Source: CAYOZN01 sp964408455
GTDB lineage: Bacteria > Planctomycetota > Phycisphaerae > UBA1845 > UTPLA1
DNA length: 64,000 nt
Assembly: GCA_964408455.1 (NCBI GenBank)
Contig: CAYOZN010000028.1
Coordinates: forward strand, 17,131 to 81,130
Reading direction: 5' to 3'
Shown: piece after piece, positions 40,417 to 49,949 of the stretch
How the letters are laid out: every line of letters starts with the position of its first letter
Numbering within the stretch: position 1 is the stretch's first letter
The notes under the pieces: generated by a model
Told to the model about the DNA's origin: nothing
The model's input: the letters and a program-made list of their open reading frames with translations, nothing else
The model's database searches: none
Program-made: the position numbers and the translations under genes

Positions 40417-43284
40417 TTACGCGCCTTCCTCCCGGATCATGACTTCCGCCACGACCGCCTTGGATTCTCGCTCGACGGCGCGAATCCAGCCGAATCGCCC
40501 CATTTTCTCGGGCGCTGCCGGCGGCTTTGCGGTCAGTTTCCAATCGACTTCGACCGCGACGCCGGGATAGAGCACGGCATTCGAATCATCGCCGTGGCTC
40601 ACGTTGACGCCGATGGGCGTGGCGTAGAGATACTCGATGGCGATGTCGAACTCCACGCTGTCGTCGCGTTCCGCATGGGTGAAGGCGGGCTGAATCTCCA
40701 GCTTGCACGTGCTGGTCTTGTCTGGGTTGGGGTTGTTCGTGGTGAATGTCAGCGTCGGCTCGCCCAGTCCCTGCTGGGCGATGGCCTTGCCCGCGTCGTC
40801 GTAGATGTTGACGGCGCAATCGGTGAGCTTTGCGTAGTCCTCGTCCGAGAGATCGAGCTTGACGCGGACCGCCTTTATCTCAGACGTCATTGGCAGGCTG
40901 ATCTCCTCGCGATCCTTGCCGGTGGTGATCTTCAGCTTCCGGGCGGTGCGATAGCCCTCGATGGCGCCTTCGAATGCCACGCCGGTGGCGCGATCAAAGG
41001 AATTGACGAATTTTACTTCGCCGGAAGGCAGGCTGCCGGCGGCGCTGGCCAGATTGACGACTTTCTCCGGCGCGACCTGCACGCCGTCGAACCGGACCTC
41101 GAGGTTGTAGTGCGATTCATCCTGTGCCCCGACGGAGGTGATGGGGATTTCCCAGATTCCGGGCTCCAGCTCCTCCTGGATGGTGTAGCTCGTCTCGTTC
41201 AGACCGTCGCGGGTGTTGATGCGCACGTGGGCGCGGCCGGGCAGATAGCGGCCGTCCGGGCGGTGAATGCGGTAGGCGTGGGCCACGCCGAGCTGGCCGT
41301 CGACCGACGTCATCTTGAGGTGCATGGCGCTGGCGCCGGCGGGCACTTCGACGAAGTGACGGCGCACGATCCAGCCGAGGACGCGCTGATCCACGAGGCG
41401 GATGCGATAGCCGGTGTCGGCGCCGGGACGCAAAGGAACGACGACGCTGTTGACCAAATGGAACATCGGCAACTCGCCGTCATAGCCGGTCACGGTGGCG
41501 ACATGCAGGCCGGGCTCCTCGAGTTTGGCGGCATCGTAGCTGACGCGAACGTCGGCGCTTTGTTCGCTTCGGAAATAGACCTGTTCCTGGGCGGGCCTGC
41601 ACCAGTCCGCGTCGCTCTTCAGCGTCAGCCGGCGGGAAAAGGCGGTGATCTCGGTGGCGTCGGCGGTCGGGATGAGCACCGGTTTGACGGTGAAGACCTG
41701 TGGCCGATCGGCAGGGAAATAGCGCGTGCGCCAGTAGGCTGCGGGTGCCTTGCCGCCGGCACCAAGGGGGCTCTCGGTCGATATGGCAAAGCCGTAGAGA
41801 ATGTCGCCGGCGCGGCTCTTCAGCAGGCCGTCGAGGATTTGGGCGGCACGCGGCAGATCGGGCAGGCCGGCGCCATAGTCGAGCGCGTTGTAGCCGTCGA
41901 TGGGCCGGGCCGAGGCCGCGAGGGCCTGGCCGATCCAGTCGGCACGAGGGGCGACACGCTGCTCGTGGGCGCGCTGGGCGAGAACGGCGCAGAGGCCGGC
42001 GGCGTAGGGCGAGGCCATGCTGGTGCCCTGCCAGAAATCGTGCGAGCGCTCCCACCGGGGCACGGTGGACGTCATCATGCCGGGCGTGGCCAGCGTGGGC
42101 TTGGCCAGTTCGCCGCCGCGGGAGCTGAACTGCGTGAGCTGGGGCTGCGCGATCGTCTCGCCGCGCACATCCTTTGCCGTGTCGACGGCAAGCAGGGCGG
42201 CGACGGCGATGGCGGCATTGGCGCCGGCGGGCGTGCCGATGGACGACAGGCCGGGTCCATTGTTGCCGGCGCTGGTGCAGACGACGAGGGACGGGTTCTT
42301 CCGCATGATGCCGTCGAGGAACTCATCGACATCGTGCCGGCCTTCCTGGATGGAGCCGATGCCGTAGCTGAGATTGCAGACGACGGTCACGTTCTTTTCG
42401 CGGGCGAAGCGGGCGGCGTATTCGAATGCCTTTTGCTTGGCACCGGTCACGGTCGCGCCGCCGGAGAGGCTGCTGTGGCCGATCTTGAGGCTGATGACGC
42501 TGGCGCCGGGAGCGACGCCGTCGAAGCCGACCTGGCCGAGGATGTCGTTGCCGGCGGCGATGCCGGCGACGTGGGTGCCGTGGCCACCGCTGTCGAAGTG
42601 GATGCTGACGCGCCGTTCTTTCACGAAGATGTTCAGGGCGCAGGTGATCGGCTCGATCTGCTTTTCGCGGCGCTCGCGGGCAAAGTTGAATCGATGGTAG
42701 TCGATGTGGTAGTTTTTGAGCGATTTTTCGTCGGAGAAATCGCGATCGCCGTCGGTATCGACCAGGCAGACGGCGTCATCGTCGTTGCCGGCGTCGTGGC
42801 TGATCACGCAGACGCCGAATACGTCGTCCTTGTCGCCGTCGTCGTTGACATCGGGCACGGCAGAATTGCGGAAGGCCTTTTCCTCGAGGCGGCCGAACCA
42901 CAGCGACGTGCCGTCCGCGTGGTGGGCGCCATCGGGCGGCGTGTAAAGCTGAGGCGATCCATCCTTGTCGTAGAACACGAGGCGATCATGTTCGTCGTTC
43001 CAGACGGCGCGGCTCAGTTGGACGTCGCCCTCGCCGGTGAAGTCCTGCACGTCGATTACCTTCATCTCGCCGGTCGTCGTCTGCTGAAGTCCCGGGACAT
43101 CCATATCGACGCCGGTGTCGAGCACGGCGACGACGATGCCGCGGCCATCATGCGTGGGATGCTGCTGGCGATAGGCATCCACCCTGGCGGAGGAGAGCGA
43201 AAGCTGCGTCCACGGAATGGACGTCTGTGCGGCACAGGCGGCGGGAGCAAACAGGAACAGGCAGTTGGCGACTTTTCTACGCAT
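40417..43284 (-). CDS. tripeptidyl-peptidase II-like S8 serine protease
   Basis: A 955-aa subtilase with an N-terminal signal-like stretch (LFLFAPAACAAQ). The catalytic triad is Asp56 (VVAVLDTGVD), His235 (SGGHGTHVAG) and Ser422 (GTSMASP), with the oxyanion Asn in TSAGNNGPG. The ~180-residue insertion between Asp and His and the ~500-residue beta-rich C-terminal part are typical of TPP II, as is KVIDVQDFTGEGDV after the Asp motif. The insertion also holds two EF-hand-like loops (DVNDDGDKDD and DTDGDRDFSDE). It is predicted exported, unlike cytosolic eukaryotic TPP II. Confidence 0.88.
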   Translation of the reverse strand: MRRKVANCLFLFAPAACAAQTSIPWTQLSLSSARVDAYRQQHPTHDGRGIVVAVLDTGVDMDVPGLQQTTTGEMKVIDVQDFTGEGDVQLSRAVWNDEHDRLVFYDKDGSPQLYTPPDGAHHADGTSLWFGRLEEKAFRNSAVPDVNDDGDKDDVFGVCVISHDAGNDDDAVCLVDTDGDRDFSDEKSLKNYHIDYHRFNFARERREKQIEPITCALNIFVKERRVSIHFDSGGHGTHVAGIAAGNDILGQVGFDGVAPGASVISLKIGHSSLSGGATVTGAKQKAFEYAARFAREKNVTVVCNLSYGIGSIQEGRHDVDEFLDGIMRKNPSLVVCTSAGNNGPGLSSIGTPAGANAAIAVAALLAVDTAKDVRGETIAQPQLTQFSSRGGELAKPTLATPGMMTSTVPRWERSHDFWQGTSMASPYAAGLCAVLAQRAHEQRVAPRADWIGQALAASARPIDGYNALDYGAGLPDLPRAAQILDGLLKSRAGDILYGFAISTESPLGAGGKAPAAYWRTRYFPADRPQVFTVKPVLIPTADATEITAFSRRLTLKSDADWCRPAQEQVYFRSEQSADVRVSYDAAKLEEPGLHVATVTGYDGELPMFHLVNSVVVPLRPGADTGYRIRLVDQRVLGWIVRRHFVEVPAGASAMHLKMTSVDGQLGVAHAYRIHRPDGRYLPGRAHVRINTRDGLNETSYTIQEELEPGIWEIPITSVGAQDESHYNLEVRFDGVQVAPEKVVNLASAAGSLPSGEVKFVNSFDRATGVAFEGAIEGYRTARKLKITTGKDREEISLPMTSEIKAVRVKLDLSDEDYAKLTDCAVNIYDDAGKAIAQQGLGEPTLTFTTNNPNPDKTSTCKLEIQPAFTHAERDDSVEFDIAIEYLYATPIGVNVSHGDDSNAVLYPGVAVEVDWKLTAKPPAAPEKMGRFGWIRAVERESKAVVAEVMIREEGA

Positions 43285-43636
43285 GGCAGGGCTCCAATGC
43301 GGGATGGACATCTTCCCCCGGACGGGCGACGGCTCGTTGCAAACGGCCTTCATCGTAGATATCAGAAGCCACCGGCAATGTCCAGTTTCGGGACGGTCAT
43401 GCAGTGTTTGCGAGTCGCCGTGGCGGTGGGAGCGTTGCCGCCGACGGAATTGTGCAGGGGAGCTGTCGCTCGACGGGGCGGGAACGCCGGCGGGCGACAA
43501 GGCCGAGATCGGCCGTGCCGCCCGCAGGAAGATTTGGGCCCTTGGCAGGATCGCGAAGTATGCCGCGGGCCCGGTGGTGGTGTGCTGATGGTGTGTGCCA
43601 TAAAGCCGGCATGGCGGCTGCGCTGCGGCGGCCGGA
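43285..43636. other. intergenic region without a supported gene
   Basis: 350 bp between two minus-strand genes. A GCGGCC/GGCCGC stem lies at the 3' end of the upstream gene (about 43627-43648, overlapping its stop) with no T-run. No repeat family or coding frame is convincing; it should hold the promoter of the protease gene. Confidence 0.45.
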
Positions 43637-45586
43637 TCAAAGGCCGCCTGGCTGGCGCGATTTGACGCGGCCGGGCTGCGCGTCTGGATCGTCCTGGCTC
43701 TGCGGGATGGGGACGCGCTCGACGGCGCGAGCGCGCATGGCCATACCGGCGGCTCCGTTGATCATGGGGCCGAACTGATCGAGGGCCTTGTTGATGTCGG
43801 GCAGGCCGCTGACGGCGGCGTGAATCGTGAGCTGGACCGGCGACTGTCCGACGCCAAGCCAGACCACCATGTTGTCGCACAGGCTCGCGGCGGCGCGTGC
43901 TGCCATGGCCTCTTCAGTATCGAATGCGCCGGCGGCTGTGCGGGCAACACGTCCGACGTGGACTGCGGCCATGATGGTGGTATCCCGCGGCATACGGGCG
44001 ATGGCATTGCCCATCACGTCGTCTTCGAGAATGGACTGCTTCTTGTTGTGTGCGCGAACGGCGCCCTTCAGTGCCGTGCGTGTCACACCGATGGCAATGC
44101 AGTTTTCCAGATCGGTCATGTAGATCTGGCCGAACTGGGGGATGGTGTATGCCTTGGCATCGGTGGTGCCGATGCGGACGGCCTTCGGCGGAACCGGCTC
44201 GCTGCCCGCCACCAGGCCCGGCAGGGTGAAGATCTGGTCCCACAAGGCGCGCGACTTGGCGATGTCATTCACCGCCAGCAGGATGCCGACGTTGGGAATT
44301 TTAATCCGTTCGCCGTCGATGTGGGTGCTGGTCAAATCGCCGGTCTGGGCAAAGACGCAGACCTCGCGGACATTGCCGAAGAATTCGCGGGGGATATCGA
44401 GGCCGGTCACGCCGGGCGGCTCGGTCTGGTCGGCGCCCTCGGCGGCATTGGCGACCATGCCGGTGATGGCGGGGTTCAGGCCGAAACCGAAGACCGCGGC
44501 CGCGTCGGCCGGCACCAGCTTCAGGCACTCGCGGGTCATCGGCGGCATGCGAAGGAGGTTGTAGACTATGCTATGGTGGCCATCGGCGTAGCGGACCGCG
44601 AGGTCCAGGCCGAGGGAGCCGTTGTCGATGCCGGCCGAAAAGGTGGCCCATCGCAGGCTTTCAAGGTCGGCCAGGACATTGGCCATGCGCAGGTCTTCCA
44701 GGTCGCGGTCGCTCGCCCGCTCCTTTACGAGCTTGAATATCTTCTGAAGGTCGGCAAAGCCGAAGAGCGTGCCTTCCGGCCGGCGGCCAAGATTGTCCTT
44801 CAGGTCCTCACGTGACGCGAGAGAACCCTTTGACTTGCCCAACAGGCGGCTCACCGCGCCCTGGACGAGGGCGCGATCGGTGCCGACGATCAGCAGTGAC
44901 TCGGTCAGGACACCCGTGACCGCTCCGACTTCGGGAATGGACACGCCGAAGGTCGGCATGCCGTGGACGGTCTCGGCGGTGGGGGCAAACTGAAAGGCGG
45001 TTTCGAGCAGACCCTTGAGGAGCGTCATGTCGCCGTGGTGTACGACAAGCACGCCCGAAGGCGGGCCGCCCTCGAAATTAATCTCGGTGAGGGCGAGGGC
45101 CGCGCCACCGAAGGTGTTGAGGGCGTCGAGCAGGGCGGGGCTGATGGCGATTTCCTTTGGGATGTAGAAAGGCGCGTCAGACGGCGTGGCCGGGCGCTTG
45201 GCAAGCAGGTCGCGGATGTCGGATTTTGTCAGCCCCATCATTTGTGCCAGGCCACCGAACAGCATGCCGGGTCGACTGAGTTCGACGTACACGACCGATT
45301 CGGGCGGCATGAGGGTGGCGAAGTGCTGGGCTGCCAAGGCATCGCGGCAGCGGGCGGCGCCGGCGCCGGCAATGCTCTTGATTTCCGCGTCGCGGGCCTC
45401 GTCGAGAACTGTTTCGTAGAGCGCCCTCGCCTTTGCATAGTCCCTGGCGTGATGCTCAAGGAAGTAGGCGCGGTGCAGATCGTCCGGCGTATCGGCGCTA
45501 ATCGGCAACCCGAACGCGGGCAGAACTGGAAATATCACGACGGCCAGGAAAGCTACACTCGTACGAACACGCCTTGCGCAGTCCAT
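43637..45586 (-). CDS. exported protein of unknown function
   Basis: A 649-aa protein with a signal peptide (VAFLAVVIFPVLPAFG). It starts with a short TPR-like segment (YFLEHHARDYAKARALYETVLDEA), followed by alternating alpha/beta repeats: 'VYVELSRPGMLFGGLAQMMG', 'PEVGAVTGVLTESLLIVGTD', 'LGRRPEGTLFGFADLQKI', 'MEGN...'-like blocks. The pattern recalls DUF3352-like exported proteins, but I do not recognise the family with certainty. The strong Shine-Dalgarno GGGAGGTG fixes the start. It may be a surface or periplasmic protein. Confidence 0.7.
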   Translation of the reverse strand: MDCARRVRTSVAFLAVVIFPVLPAFGLPISADTPDDLHRAYFLEHHARDYAKARALYETVLDEARDAEIKSIAGAGAARCRDALAAQHFATLMPPESVVYVELSRPGMLFGGLAQMMGLTKSDIRDLLAKRPATPSDAPFYIPKEIAISPALLDALNTFGGAALALTEINFEGGPPSGVLVVHHGDMTLLKGLLETAFQFAPTAETVHGMPTFGVSIPEVGAVTGVLTESLLIVGTDRALVQGAVSRLLGKSKGSLASREDLKDNLGRRPEGTLFGFADLQKIFKLVKERASDRDLEDLRMANVLADLESLRWATFSAGIDNGSLGLDLAVRYADGHHSIVYNLLRMPPMTRECLKLVPADAAAVFGFGLNPAITGMVANAAEGADQTEPPGVTGLDIPREFFGNVREVCVFAQTGDLTSTHIDGERIKIPNVGILLAVNDIAKSRALWDQIFTLPGLVAGSEPVPPKAVRIGTTDAKAYTIPQFGQIYMTDLENCIAIGVTRTALKGAVRAHNKKQSILEDDVMGNAIARMPRDTTIMAAVHVGRVARTAAGAFDTEEAMAARAAASLCDNMVVWLGVGQSPVQLTIHAAVSGLPDINKALDQFGPMINGAAGMAMRARAVERVPIPQSQDDPDAQPGRVKSRQPGGL

Positions 45587-45780
45587 GACACACCTCCCGA
45601 AAACCCGACATTTTGCCTTTGAGCGGTGCCCGGTCGGCCGCGAGACGGCGGCCGGGGCCTGTTGACGATCCCGATGGAATTGGCCCGTTCGTTCCAAGTA
45701 TTTCCTGCCGCGTCACTTTTATTAAACCGTGGGCATGCGGAAGTCTTTCGCGGTCCACTTTCCCCGCCGAAAATGCTGGA

Positions 45781-47577
45781 ATGAGCAAGCCACCGATCGC
45801 CGCGGGTGAGCCTCGCGATAGCCTTCAAGACCCCCGAGCCTGCGAAAACCGCCGTCAACTGGCCGTGGCGGGCCTGCTTCTGGGGCTGGCGGTGGTGCAC
45901 GTCTCGGTCAACCGGCTGGTCTGGGGAGACATACCGCTACAGACCGACACCGGGATGTGGGCCTACATCGGCATGCGAATCACGGAAGGGGCGATTCCCT
46001 ACCGGGACCTGTGGGAAAGCAAACCTCCCGGGATTTACTACACGTTTGCCGCGGTGGACGGGATGTTTGGCCGGGCGGCAGTGCAGGCGCTGGTCTGGCT
46101 GGACGCGGTGGTTTCGCTTGGTGTGTTTCTGGTGACCTACCGGGTGGCGCGGCGTTTTGCCTCGCCTGCCGCCAGTGGGGCGGCGGTGCTGCTACTGAGC
46201 CTCGTTTTCTGTCATCGCGTTCTGGCGGACTGGGGCAACAACGTCGAGAAGTTCGTCGCCCTGTTCGAAATGCTGGCGTGCCTGGTTGCGCTGCGCGGAC
46301 TGGCCGCGATGCCGGTGGGCTCGCCCTCGCTGGCGCTTCGGGTTGGTGTGCCCGCTGGCGCTGACAGCGGCGGTTCAGGTGTACGGCGGGCGATACTGGT
46401 TGGCGCCCTTTGCGGCGGCGCGCTGCTTTTCAAGCAGACCGGCGTGGCGATGCTGATCGCGTGGCTCGTGAGCGTGTCGCTGTGGACGCAGCGCGGATGG
46501 CTGGGCATGCGGGCTGCGTCAACGCAGTGGGCGGCATGCGCGGCCGGCGTGGGGATCGTGTGGATACCGGTCGTGGCATACTTCGCCTGGGCCGGGAACC
46601 TGAGCGCGTTGGTCGATCAGGCACTCCTTTATGATCTCTTTCGTGCCGGCGGCGGGCAGCTGGGCGAGGGCAACCGGCTCTTCACGCGCGGGCACTGGGC
46701 ATCGCTCGGCGAGAACCTCTGGCTGGGGATTGTGCTGTTGGGGCCGGCCCTGGCCGGCATCGTGAGCAACATGCAGCGGCGGCAGAACCGGGACGCCCGG
46801 GCGCCGGGGCAGAACACCGATCCTGGCGTACGACTGATCGTGTTGTATGCCGGCGTAGCGCTGTTGCCGCTCATTCTTGCGCCGCACGGTTACGGGCATT
46901 ATCTGTTGCAGGCGGCCCCGCCGCTGGCCGTGCTGGCGGCGGTAGCAGTTGAGCAGGCATTGTATCAATGGAGAAAGTCGGTTTCAGCGGCGCTAGGTGT
47001 CGCGATGGTGGCAGTCGGTTGTGTTTCGCTAAAGGACCACGTTGCATTCACGCTTCGCGGTGACACCGAAAATGGCGCGTATGCGCACCAGCGCACACGC
47101 ATGCAGCAGCTGGTGGAGGTAATGCAGGACGCCAGCCGACCCGGCGAAGCCGTGATGCTCTGGCCGCCGGACTATGCGGCGCAGTTCTACGCCCGCAGGC
47201 GAACGCCACTGGAGATCTCCAACGCCGACGTGATCTTCAAGGATCGCATTTATCGTTTGCAACCGCCCATGGAATCCGTGCTGCATCGGCTGGCGGAAAA
47301 TCCGCCGGAACTGATCATCGACGGCACCGGGCTGAAGCTGGCGCCGCCTGCGACGCCGGGCGGCGAGCCGCTGCTCATGGTGGAGGCGGGCGTTTCGCTC
47401 GTGGAAGAACCCGCCGACCAGCATCCCACCATTGAGGGCAGGATGCTGGCGCCGCTCAAGCGGTGGCTGCGCAGCCGATATGGCGGCCAGACGCGCGTGG
47501 GGCGCTGGACCCTTTACCGGCGCGGAGAGCCGTGGCGGGACTGCATGGACTACCTTGTGCTTCCGGGCAGTGGCTGA
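45781..47577 (+). CDS. GT39-like membrane glycosyltransferase
   Basis: A 598-aa membrane protein with ten or so helices. The first loop carries QTDTGMWAYIGMRITEGAIPYRDLWESKPPG, the acidic-plus-HPP-like signature of PMT/ArnT-type (GT39) enzymes that use polyprenyl-phosphate sugars on the outer face of the membrane. The C-terminal domain after ~430 is soluble. Residues ~181-196 (GSPSLALRVGVPAGA) are an in-frame translation of the CCCTCGCTGGCGCTTCGGGT repeat, located in a loop between helices. The ATG follows GCTGGA. Confidence 0.8.
   Translation: MSKPPIAAGEPRDSLQDPRACENRRQLAVAGLLLGLAVVHVSVNRLVWGDIPLQTDTGMWAYIGMRITEGAIPYRDLWESKPPGIYYTFAAVDGMFGRAAVQALVWLDAVVSLGVFLVTYRVARRFASPAASGAAVLLLSLVFCHRVLADWGNNVEKFVALFEMLACLVALRGLAAMPVGSPSLALRVGVPAGADSGGSGVRRAILVGALCGGALLFKQTGVAMLIAWLVSVSLWTQRGWLGMRAASTQWAACAAGVGIVWIPVVAYFAWAGNLSALVDQALLYDLFRAGGGQLGEGNRLFTRGHWASLGENLWLGIVLLGPALAGIVSNMQRRQNRDARAPGQNTDPGVRLIVLYAGVALLPLILAPHGYGHYLLQAAPPLAVLAAVAVEQALYQWRKSVSAALGVAMVAVGCVSLKDHVAFTLRGDTENGAYAHQRTRMQQLVEVMQDASRPGEAVMLWPPDYAAQFYARRRTPLEISNADVIFKDRIYRLQPPMESVLHRLAENPPELIIDGTGLKLAPPATPGGEPLLMVEAGVSLVEEPADQHPTIEGRMLAPLKRWLRSRYGGQTRVGRWTLYRRGEPWRDCMDYLVLPGSG
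46324..46343 (-). repeat. interspersed repeat inside the GT39-like gene
   Basis: CCCTCGCTGGCGCTTCGGGT is the exact reverse complement of the repeat at 2429-2448. It is read in frame as PSLALRV. The surrounding peptide is Gly/Ala-rich and lies between two membrane helices, a tolerant site. Confidence 0.9.
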
Positions 47578-47588
47578 CCAGACGATTA

Positions 47589-48506
47589 TCAAGATGCGTA
47601 AATCTTGACGATCTCGTCGAGCAGCTTCAGGGCGTCGTTGCGCTTGCGCTGGAAGGTGTTGCGGCCGATGATCGAGCCGTTGCCGCCGCCGTCGCGAATG
47701 GCCTTTGCATCTTCAAAGATGGCCTTGTCGTCTTCCTTCTTGGCGCCGCCGCTGAAGACCACGATGCGCCGGCCGTTGAAGGCGCACTGCATGACGTGCT
47801 TGACGCGATCGGCCTGTGAGGCGATGACCACTTTCTCCTTCTCGTACACCTTTCGCGCCGCGTCCTGCTCGAGATGATCGGTGGGGAGTTTGACCTTGAT
47901 GATGTTGGCGCCCATCTGAGCGGCGATGTGGGCGGCATAGCCGCAGACGTCCATCGCGGTCTCGCCTTCCTTGGAGAGCGAGCTGCCGCGGGGATAGCTC
48001 CAGACGACGACTGCAAGGCCGCATGCCTTGGCTTCTTCGGCGTAGGCGCGGAGTTCTTCGTACATCTGCTTGCGATGGGACGAGCCGGGATAGATTGTCA
48101 ACCCGACGGCACAGCAGCCGAGGCGCACGGCGTCCTGCACCGACGCCGTCAGGGCCTGCCAGGAGTCCTTTTCATCGGCCAGCAGGTCGTGGTTGTTGGC
48201 CTTGAGAATCAGCGGGATTTCGCCGGCGAAATCGGCGGCCCCGCTGGCGATGAATCCGAGCGGCGCGGCGTAGGCATTCAGCCCCGCCTCGATGGCCAGC
48301 TTGAAGTGATAGTGCGGGTCATATCCATCCGGATTGGGCGCGAAGCTGCGGGCCGGTCCGTGCTCCCAGCCCTGGTCGACCGGCAGAATGACCATCCGCC
48401 CCGTGCCGCCGAGGCGGCCGTGGTTGAGGATGCGGGCCAGGTTGGTGAGGACGCCCGGGTTTTCATGTTTGTACCAGCTGAGAATCTCGCGAACGCGTTC
48501 GGTCAT
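47589..48506 (-). CDS. fbaB: class I fructose-bisphosphate aldolase (DhnA/FbaB type)
   Basis: A 305-aa TIM-barrel aldolase that cleaves fructose 1,6-bisphosphate to two trioses. Features: ILPVDQGWEHGPARSF, IPLILKANNH, GCCAVGLTIYPGS, VVWSYPRGS, ANIIKVKLPTD (Schiff-base Lys), VVFSGGAK and GNGSIIGRNTFQR (phosphate binding). This archaeal-type class I family differs from class II. The start at MTERVR is preceded by GGAG. It is unlinked to pgk, which lies 2 kb away on the same strand. Confidence 0.9.
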   Translation of the reverse strand: MTERVREILSWYKHENPGVLTNLARILNHGRLGGTGRMVILPVDQGWEHGPARSFAPNPDGYDPHYHFKLAIEAGLNAYAAPLGFIASGAADFAGEIPLILKANNHDLLADEKDSWQALTASVQDAVRLGCCAVGLTIYPGSSHRKQMYEELRAYAEEAKACGLAVVVWSYPRGSSLSKEGETAMDVCGYAAHIAAQMGANIIKVKLPTDHLEQDAARKVYEKEKVVIASQADRVKHVMQCAFNGRRIVVFSGGAKKEDDKAIFEDAKAIRDGGGNGSIIGRNTFQRKRNDALKLLDEIVKIYAS

Positions 48507-48736
48507 GGTGAGTATCTCCGAATGGCGCAGCAAATCCGCGCGTCAAGAGAATGGTAGAACCGGAATCAGCCGCGCGGTCGCGCTGTATTCCGTGAACCGG
48601 CGGCGGCACGACTGGCGCCGGCGCTGCCGCCGATTCGGTGATTCTTGGCGCGAACGGCCCGCGCTCACTATGCTCATAAGACTACCCGTTGCCATCGAGC
48701 GGCTCAAGCCGATGCCGGCGGGCACCCGGCGGGGAC

Positions 48737-49918
48737 ATGACCATGGCGCAAGTCGAGTTTTATGTGGCAATATTCGTCGCGGCCACCGGTATCGCGGCGA
48801 CGATTGCGCTGTCGGTCCGCCCGGTGAAGGCGATGCTGCGGCCGCGGCTGCTGGGGCAGGTGGCCGGGGCAGATCGCCTGCTGAACGCGGGTCCGCTGGT
48901 ATCGGTGATTGTCCCTGCGTGCAATGAAGCCGCCGCGATTCGCGCGTGCCTCGAATCGCTGGCGGCCCAGGATTATCCATCTCTTGAGATCATCGCCATC
49001 GACGATCGCTCGACCGATGAAACCGGCGCGATCATGGCCGACGTGGCGCGCAGGAATTCCCGCGTGCGGGTGATTCACAACCGCGATCTGCCGGGAGGCT
49101 GGCTGGGCAAGTCGCACGCCAACCAGGTCGGAGCGCAGGCCGCCGAAGGACAGTGGCTCCTCTTCACCGACGGCGACGTGCTGTTTTCGCAGGATGCCAT
49201 TCGGCTGGCAGTGGCGCACGCCGGGAACGAGGACCTCGATCATCTGCCGCTGTTCCCCGGCCTGCTCACCGGCGGCTTCTGGGAATCGGCGATGTGCTGC
49301 TGCTTCGGCGTGGCCTTCATGATGTTCTGCAAGCCGTGGCGGCTTCGCGATCCGAACCGGCCGGATGCGATCTGCGGCGTGGGCGCCTTTAACCTGGTGT
49401 CGCGGCGGGCCTATGACGCCATCGGCACCCATCGCCGGCTGAAGCTCGAGGTCGGCGACGACTGGAAGCTGGGCAAGCTCCTCAAGCACGGCGGCTTCGT
49501 CAGCGATGTGCTCGGTGGATGGCCGCACGTCCGGGTGCGCTGGCAGGTGGGCATGCGGGGCGTGGTTCGCGGCCTGGAGAAGAACGCGTTCTGCGGCGCC
49601 GATTATCGCGTGGGGCGAGCAGTGCGGCAGGCAGGATTGATGCTGTCGTGGGGCCTGGCGCCGATCGCGGGGATGGCCCTTGCCGGCGGCGTTGCACAGG
49701 GCCTCTTCGCCGTCTGGTTTCTCTTGCAGGTTGGCGTGCTCGGCCTTGCGGCGCGGCAGCAGGGCCAGACCGCGCTGATCGGACTGACGTTTCCGGTGGT
49801 GTGCGCCGCCATGGCAGTGGCGATGGTGCGATCGGCGGCGCTGACGCTGTATCGCGGCGGCGTCAGTTGGCGCGGCAGCTTTTACCCGCTGGCCGATTTG
49901 CGGCGGGAATTGATCTGA
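48737..49918 (+). CDS. family 2 glycosyltransferase (HpnB/CrtQ-like)
   Basis: A 393-aa membrane-associated glycosyltransferase. An N-terminal helix (FYVAIFVAATGIAATIAL) is followed by the GT2 domain: VSVIVPACNEAAAI, IAIDDRSTDETGAIM, LPGGWLGKSHANQVGAQ, LLFTDGDVLFSQDAI (DxD) and EVGDDWKLGKLL. Three or more membrane helices close the protein. The LPxGWxGK and late membrane helices resemble HpnB and carotenoid glucosyltransferases; a hopanoid or carotenoid substrate is only a suggestion. No hpn or crt genes are adjacent. Confidence 0.8.
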   Translation: MTMAQVEFYVAIFVAATGIAATIALSVRPVKAMLRPRLLGQVAGADRLLNAGPLVSVIVPACNEAAAIRACLESLAAQDYPSLEIIAIDDRSTDETGAIMADVARRNSRVRVIHNRDLPGGWLGKSHANQVGAQAAEGQWLLFTDGDVLFSQDAIRLAVAHAGNEDLDHLPLFPGLLTGGFWESAMCCCFGVAFMMFCKPWRLRDPNRPDAICGVGAFNLVSRRAYDAIGTHRRLKLEVGDDWKLGKLLKHGGFVSDVLGGWPHVRVRWQVGMRGVVRGLEKNAFCGADYRVGRAVRQAGLMLSWGLAPIAGMALAGGVAQGLFAVWFLLQVGVLGLAARQQGQTALIGLTFPVVCAAMAVAMVRSAALTLYRGGVSWRGSFYPLADLRRELI

Positions 49919-49949
49919 TCGGCACGCCTGCTGGATGGCTGCGGGTGCG

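Noticed and set aside
40594..43665. 1023-codon plus-strand frame
   Set aside because: It is antisense to the TPP II-like protease; Gly/Asp/Val-rich with no domain, a codon-bias artefact.
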